NCBI GenBank assembly: GCA_963701385.1
Contig: CAVOZW010000011.1
Span: 248,001 to 312,000 of the forward strand
Source of the DNA: B30-G6 sp963701385
GTDB taxonomy: Bacteria; Desulfobacterota; Desulfobacteria; Desulfobacterales; B30-G6
Length of the DNA stretch: 64,000 nt
Direction of reading: 5' to 3'
In this document: positions 59,923 to 64,000 of the stretch, one piece after another
Layout of the letters: each line of letters opens with the position of its first letter
Numbering within the stretch: the stretch's first letter is position 1
Position numbers and translations under genes: made by a program
Notes under the pieces: model-generated
The model's database searches: none
What the model was told of the DNA's origin: nothing
Seen by the model: the letters and a program-made list of their open reading frames with translations, nothing else

Positions 59923-61149
59923 CTAAACCATGAAGTACTGTTTTTCCATGGGGGTGATACAGCGGGTCGATGAGTTCAAGGCCTTCAGTTGGGCCTGGGC
60001 CTGGGCATCTTTTACATCGATGGCGGCGTCCGACTGCCCAGGGTCATGGTGGAACATATAGAGGGTTCTCACCTTGGCATGATGTGCCAGATGGATGGTT
60101 TCCGTGATCGACGAATGCCCCCAGCGAACTTTTTGGGTGTACTCATCCTCGCTATAGGTGCAATCGGCGATCAACGCATCGGTATTGTGGATAAAAGTCG
60201 TCAACTTTTTAATGTAGTCACGGTTATAAAATCGGTTCGATTTGGGAAAAAGTTCATTGTCGGTGATATAGCAGATGGAGCGGTCCTTGTAATCGATCCG
60301 GTATCCCAAACAATGTCCCGGGTGATTGAGCAGAATCGTATGAACATCGATACCATCGATGGAAACAAACCCTTCCTTCAGATCTTGAAAGCTCACGGTC
60401 GCCCCGAATTCCTTGATTTCGATGGGGAAATAGACCCCGTCCATCTGCCCGGAAATCAGTTCCCGTATGGAAATGTCTCCATGGGCGGGTCCCATGATCT
60501 CGAATTCATTGCCCTGTTTGTAAAGGGGGGTGAAAAATGGGAGCGCATTGATGTGGTCCCAATGGGGATGAGAGATGAAAATCTTGGCTTTGATCTGTGA
60601 GCGGTTCTGGGTTTCAAGGTGATCCGATAAAGATTTGATACCTGTCCCGGCATCGAAAATAAAGAGACCGCCTTTTGGGAATTCGAGGCTTACGCAGCTT
60701 GTATTACCCCCGTAGCGAATGGTTTCTTGTCCCGGGACGGGCAAGGTGCCCCTGATGCCCCAGAAGGTCATCTCGACGCGATCTTCCACGATGCGCTGGA
60801 TCTGTCCCGCGATCTTGTCGGGAGCCACCGGTTTGACGATATAGCCATCGGCACCCACATCAAAGGCCCGCTTCCTGTCAATTTCGTAGGTTTTTCCGGA
60901 TACCACCACTATTTTGGTATTCTCCAAGCCGGGTTCGGCTCTCACCTGCTTGCACAGCTCAAGACCGTCAATGTCCGGCATCATGATATCGAGGATGAGA
61001 CAATCCGGTTTGAGGCGTTTGATTTCCTGGAGCGCACCGGAACTGGTGCTGCAAGATGTGATGGTCAATACATCCGAAGCCAGGTACTTGGTCAGGAATT
61101 TGATAAAGACCCGATCATCGTCGACGATGAAGACTGTTTTTTTTTTCAT
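59923..61149 (-). CDS. Response regulator fused to a metallo-beta-lactamase-fold domain
   Basis: A 408-residue protein. Residues 1-120 are a receiver domain (FIVDDDRVF, DCLILDIMMPDIDGLEL with the phosphoacceptor Asp, VVVSGK, GYIVKPVAP). From about 125 a metallo-hydrolase follows: MTFWGIRGTLPVPG, NTSCVSL, FDAGTGIKSL, the metal site SHPHWDHINALPFF and HPGHCLGYRI, then FHHDP. The MBL part resembles the GTLPVPG-type phosphodiesterase/RNase Z-like family. A phosphorelay would switch the hydrolase; a cyclic-nucleotide substrate is a guess. Third gene of the signalling operon. Confidence 0.88.
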   Translation of the reverse strand: MKKKTVFIVDDDRVFIKFLTKYLASDVLTITSCSTSSGALQEIKRLKPDCLILDIMMPDIDGLELCKQVRAEPGLENTKIVVVSGKTYEIDRKRAFDVGADGYIVKPVAPDKIAGQIQRIVEDRVEMTFWGIRGTLPVPGQETIRYGGNTSCVSLEFPKGGLFIFDAGTGIKSLSDHLETQNRSQIKAKIFISHPHWDHINALPFFTPLYKQGNEFEIMGPAHGDISIRELISGQMDGVYFPIEIKEFGATVSFQDLKEGFVSIDGIDVHTILLNHPGHCLGYRIDYKDRSICYITDNELFPKSNRFYNRDYIKKLTTFIHNTDALIADCTYSEDEYTQKVRWGHSSITETIHLAHHAKVRTLYMFHHDPGQSDAAIDVKDAQAQAQLKALNSSTRCITPMEKQYFMV

Positions 61150-61157
61150 ACCTGGCC

Positions 61158-62189
61158 TTATGGGTTTTCGCGGGCGATTTGCTGGAATGCCGGCTGGGAT
61201 TCCACAAAAAGGTTATAATAATTGGGGTCGAAGTGATTCCCCTTGGCTTTATTCATTTTTCTGAGGACCTCGTCTATTGCGTCGGCCTTACGATACACCC
61301 TATCCTGGCTGAGAGCGTCGTAGACATCTACCAGTGCAACGATTCGTGCCGCCTCGGGAATTTCTTCACCTGAACGGTTTTCAGGGTAACCATTGCCTTC
61401 CCATTTCTCATGGTGAAAGAGCGCTATATCATGGGCCAGCTGCAGCATGGGAAACTCCGAGTCCCCCAGTATTTGTCCACCGATGGTTGTGTGTGACTTG
61501 ATCACCTCAAACTCTTCTGTGGTGAGCGGTCCCTCCTTTTGCAAAATGGCGTCTGGAACGCCGATTTTACCAATGTCATGCATGGGAGCCGCCAGACGGA
61601 TATCGTCCACTTGTTGCTTGGTCCACCCCGCGGCCTCGGCCAGATAGGCGCTGTAGAGGCCGATTCTCCTGACATGTCCGCCGGTTTCCTCACTCCTCGA
61701 TTCAAGTGCTGTCAGGAGCCGGATGATGGTCTCCTCCTGGGTCTGGCGGATCATTCGGGTCTGTTTCTGGACGATCTTTTCGAGTCCTTCTCCATACTCT
61801 CTGAGTGTTCTTTCCAGCCTGACGGTTCTTTCCCCAACGGTGAGACGGGCGCGCAGTTCATCGGGTTCAAAGGGCTTAACCACATAATCGTCCACACCGA
61901 CCTCCGACAATCCTTTGACCACATCCTCCTTGTCGCCCCTGGATGTCAGCAGAATCGTGTAAACATAAGGTTTTTCTCTTCCCCGGCTGCGAATATGACC
62001 CACCAGTTCCAGGCCGTCCATTTCCGGCATCATCCAGTCCGTGATGACGATGTCAATATCCTTGGAAAGAAAATGCTCCAGGGCAGTCAGTCCATTTTCC
62101 GAAGTGATCACTTGGTGATCCCACTTTTCAAGGAAATGCTGCAGCCTGCGCCGGGTAACCCCATCGTCTTCAGCTATCAGTATCTTCAA
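61158..62189 (-). CDS. REC-HD-GYP response regulator (c-di-GMP phosphodiesterase type)
   Basis: A 343-residue protein starting at TTG 62189, which overlaps the histidine-kinase stop. The receiver domain reads ILIAEDDGVTRRRLQHFL, VITDWMMPEMDG and VVKPFEPDEL. After a coiled linker the HD-GYP domain has EETGGHVRRIGLYSAYLA, APMHDIGKIGVPDAIL (HD), HTTIGGQIL, FHHEKWEGNGYP (GYP-like) and ALVDVYDALSQDRVYR. Such RpfG-type proteins cut c-di-GMP; all metal ligands appear present. No c-di-GMP cyclase is nearby. Confidence 0.93.
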   Translation of the reverse strand: MKILIAEDDGVTRRRLQHFLEKWDHQVITSENGLTALEHFLSKDIDIVITDWMMPEMDGLELVGHIRSRGREKPYVYTILLTSRGDKEDVVKGLSEVGVDDYVVKPFEPDELRARLTVGERTVRLERTLREYGEGLEKIVQKQTRMIRQTQEETIIRLLTALESRSEETGGHVRRIGLYSAYLAEAAGWTKQQVDDIRLAAPMHDIGKIGVPDAILQKEGPLTTEEFEVIKSHTTIGGQILGDSEFPMLQLAHDIALFHHEKWEGNGYPENRSGEEIPEAARIVALVDVYDALSQDRVYRKADAIDEVLRKMNKAKGNHFDPNYYNLFVESQPAFQQIARENP

Positions 62190-64000
62190 TTCATCGTCTC
62201 CTTGGACAAGTCTGCAAACAGTTTTTCGAGTTTGTCAAGTTCGCTGGAAAGCTGTGCGTAGATGTCTGTGGCCTGTTCAAGATTTCCCTCGCTGCCCATC
62301 TTTTCAAGATTGTAAGCCTTCTGTGTTGCCGTTTCAACTTGAAAGTTACCCAGCATACCCTTGAGTGCATGTGCCGTACGCTGGAGTGCTGCGGCATCCT
62401 TGGTTTGGATGGCATCATGGATATTTTTAAGCATTTGCGGATAATCTGCGATAAACATGTCAAGGACCTCTTTTAAAAAATCCCAGTCGTTGTCAAATGC
62501 TTTCAAGAGAGCATCTTTATCGAATACAGGCTGAGCGTTCTCGATCACGGCAGATTCCTCCTTGCGGGTTGCTGATTCAGGCACGAGCATTCTGATGGCA
62601 TTCAAGAGGGCTTCGGATGAAATGGGTTTGGGAACGTAATCATCCATTCCAGCCTCGAGACAGCGTTCACGATCGCCTTTCATGGCATGTGCGGTCATGG
62701 CGATGATGGGGGTGTGGTCTCCTTTTTTTTCTTCGAGCTCACGTATTTTTCTGGTTGCCTCGAACCCGTCCATTTCCGGCATTTGAACATCCATGAGAAT
62801 CAGGTCATAGCGATTCTCGTCAACAGCTGTGACGGCTTTGCGTCCATTCTCCACGATCTTTGCTGTGTGGCCCCATCTGCTGAGCAGGCGCGTAATGAAT
62901 TTCTGGTTAAAGGGTGTGTCCTCTGCCACAAGGATCTTGAGGGGTTGCACCTGCGGGTCCTTTGCGGCTTTTGATGTTGGCAGGTCTCTTTCTTGGCTGA
63001 TTTCCACATGCATAACGGCAGAGATGATGGCGTCCAGCAAGTCCGATGGCCGCACCGGTTTGGTGATCGACGAAGATATGTTCAAATCTTCGAAATCGGC
63101 TTGCCGCCGGTCTCGCAGAGAGGTGTTCATCAGGATGATGTTACAATCCAGATTGTTTTGGGTTTTGATCCATCTGGCCAATGAAAGCCCATCGGCTTCG
63201 GGCATGTCGGAGTCGATCAGTACCAGGCCAAAGGGATTTCCGGACCCTTGGGCTTCAGAGAGGATATGCTGGGCTTTTCCGGGGGTTGTCGTGCCGATGG
63301 GAGATAAATGCCAGCTCTCCATCATTTCCATGACAATTTCGAGGTTGCTCAGGTTGTCATCGACCACAAGGGCCTTGGTTTTGCTGATATCGATGCTGGG
63401 TTTGTGGGTTTTGGGTTCACCGGCCAACACGGCCTGCTTAAAAAGGGCGCTGAAGTGAAAAGCACTCCCGGGTCCCACGGCATCACCGCCGGAGGTGACC
63501 TGTCCGGCCGACACGGGACTTTCAATCCAAATATGCCCGTTCATCAGCGTCACAAGTTGCTTGGATACCGCCAGTCCTAAGCCCGTGCCGCCATATTTGC
63601 GCGTGGTGCTTCCATCTGCCTGGGCAAAGGCACCAAAAATCGATTCTTGTTTTTCCTCGGGAATCCCGATACCGGTGTCTCTCACAGAAAAAAGCAGGTG
63701 GTACGGATCCTGACCAGCGGTCTTGAGGCCAACCTCCAGGACAATCTCGCCTTTATCTGTAAATTTGACAGCGTTGCCGATGAGGTTGAGAACGATCTGG
63801 CGAACTCTCGACGGGTCTCCGACAATCATTTCTGGCACGCCAGGCTCGACTCGATAGGCCAGTTCCAGATTTTTTTCATGGGCCTTGGCTGCCACAATCC
63901 GAAGGGATTCGCCTAAAAACTCCCTGATGTTGAAGGGAATGGCTTCGAGCTCGAGTTTGCCGGCCTCGATTTTTGAAAAATCGAGAATATCATTGATAAG
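62186..64000 (-). CDS. Hybrid histidine kinase, C-terminal part (N-terminus beyond the window)
   Basis: The frame is open at base 64000, so at least the sensor is missing. The visible 604 residues begin in the DHp domain (LINDILDFSKIEAGKLEL), then the HATPase with N box NLIGNAVKFTDKG, G1 DTGIGIPEEKQ and G2 GGTGLGLAVSK. Two receivers follow, the first ALVVDDNLSNLEIV/LIDSDMPEADG, the second ILVAEDTPFNQKFI/LILMDVQMPEMDG. An HPt domain closes (RTAHALKGMLGNF, with His in AHALKG). It is a BarA/LuxQ-like phosphorelay starter; the input signal is unknown. It is upstream of and overlaps the HD-GYP gene. Confidence 0.93.
   Translation of the reverse strand, partial: LINDILDFSKIEAGKLELEAIPFNIREFLGESLRIVAAKAHEKNLELAYRVEPGVPEMIVGDPSRVRQIVLNLIGNAVKFTDKGEIVLEVGLKTAGQDPYHLLFSVRDTGIGIPEEKQESIFGAFAQADGSTTRKYGGTGLGLAVSKQLVTLMNGHIWIESPVSAGQVTSGGDAVGPGSAFHFSALFKQAVLAGEPKTHKPSIDISKTKALVVDDNLSNLEIVMEMMESWHLSPIGTTTPGKAQHILSEAQGSGNPFGLVLIDSDMPEADGLSLARWIKTQNNLDCNIILMNTSLRDRRQADFEDLNISSSITKPVRPSDLLDAIISAVMHVEISQERDLPTSKAAKDPQVQPLKILVAEDTPFNQKFITRLLSRWGHTAKIVENGRKAVTAVDENRYDLILMDVQMPEMDGFEATRKIRELEEKKGDHTPIIAMTAHAMKGDRERCLEAGMDDYVPKPISSEALLNAIRMLVPESATRKEESAVIENAQPVFDKDALLKAFDNDWDFLKEVLDMFIADYPQMLKNIHDAIQTKDAAALQRTAHALKGMLGNFQVETATQKAYNLEKMGSEGNLEQATDIYAQLSSELDKLEKLFADLSKETMN

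Noticed and set aside
1..64000. tRNA or rRNA genes
   Set aside because: No cloverleaf-like sequence with TTCGA arms and no rRNA segment was recognised in the gaps; the four-helix-bundle remnants relate to rRNA insertions only by family name.

Overview
The window looks like a chromosome segment of an anaerobic deltaproteobacterium of the Desulfobacterales type (inference). The evidence is UGA-encoded selenoproteins, many c-type haem motifs, a tungsten-type aldehyde:ferredoxin oxidoreductase, a FadN/FadA-type beta-oxidation pair, a CysK-CysS fusion, HU/IHF proteins and LPS genes (lptD, kdsB, waaA). No tRNA, rRNA, CRISPR array or intact transposase was recognised.

Region 1 to about 24 kb is accessory and worn. 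It opens on the minus strand with a small RiPP locus: a CxxxCxxC radical SAM maturase of the SbtM type, cut by the window edge, preceded by a short SbtA-type precursor with several in-frame UGA codons. Next come a LUD-domain protein, a DacZ-like diadenylate cyclase, an amidohydrolase remnant, a vapBC toxin-antitoxin pair and a SWIM/SNF2 helicase pair. A probable porin-cytochrome conduit follows (outer-membrane barrel, 5-haem lipoprotein, and a 796-residue lipoprotein with 21 CX2CH/CX4CH sites plus three CX14CH sites). After it lie aroD, yjbQ, and two neighbouring selenoproteins, a peroxiredoxin and an MsrA. Between these genes are remnants of beta-helix proteins, nitronate monooxygenase, nitroreductases, an IS66-like transposase, four-helix-bundle proteins and an FAD oxidoreductase. 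At least five copies of a REP-like hairpin repeat also lie here.

Region 24 to 38 kb holds metabolic and regulatory genes: a thioesterase, a Nudix hydrolase, an MFS transporter, a Ser/Thr kinase next to a 720-residue protein with a degenerate GGDEF end, an AOR with an unknown partner, and the fadN-fadA operon. Upstream of fadN are two palindromes that resemble the Bacillus FadR box.

Region 38 to 59 kb is mostly housekeeping: a DUF374 acyltransferase, HU, a GlmS-like SIS protein, kdsB, waaA, a penicillin-binding protein, metG, a PSP1 protein, holB, an IHF-like protein, a NusG paralogue, lptD, surE, tmk and a cysK-cysS fusion. The glmS-like, kdsB and waaA genes are all frameshifted, while the genes on both sides are intact. 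That points to a local sequence-quality problem or a real local decay.

Region 59 to 64 kb holds a ferredoxin, more dispersed repeats and a three-gene signalling operon: hybrid histidine kinase (cut by the window edge), REC-HD-GYP and REC-metallo-beta-lactamase.
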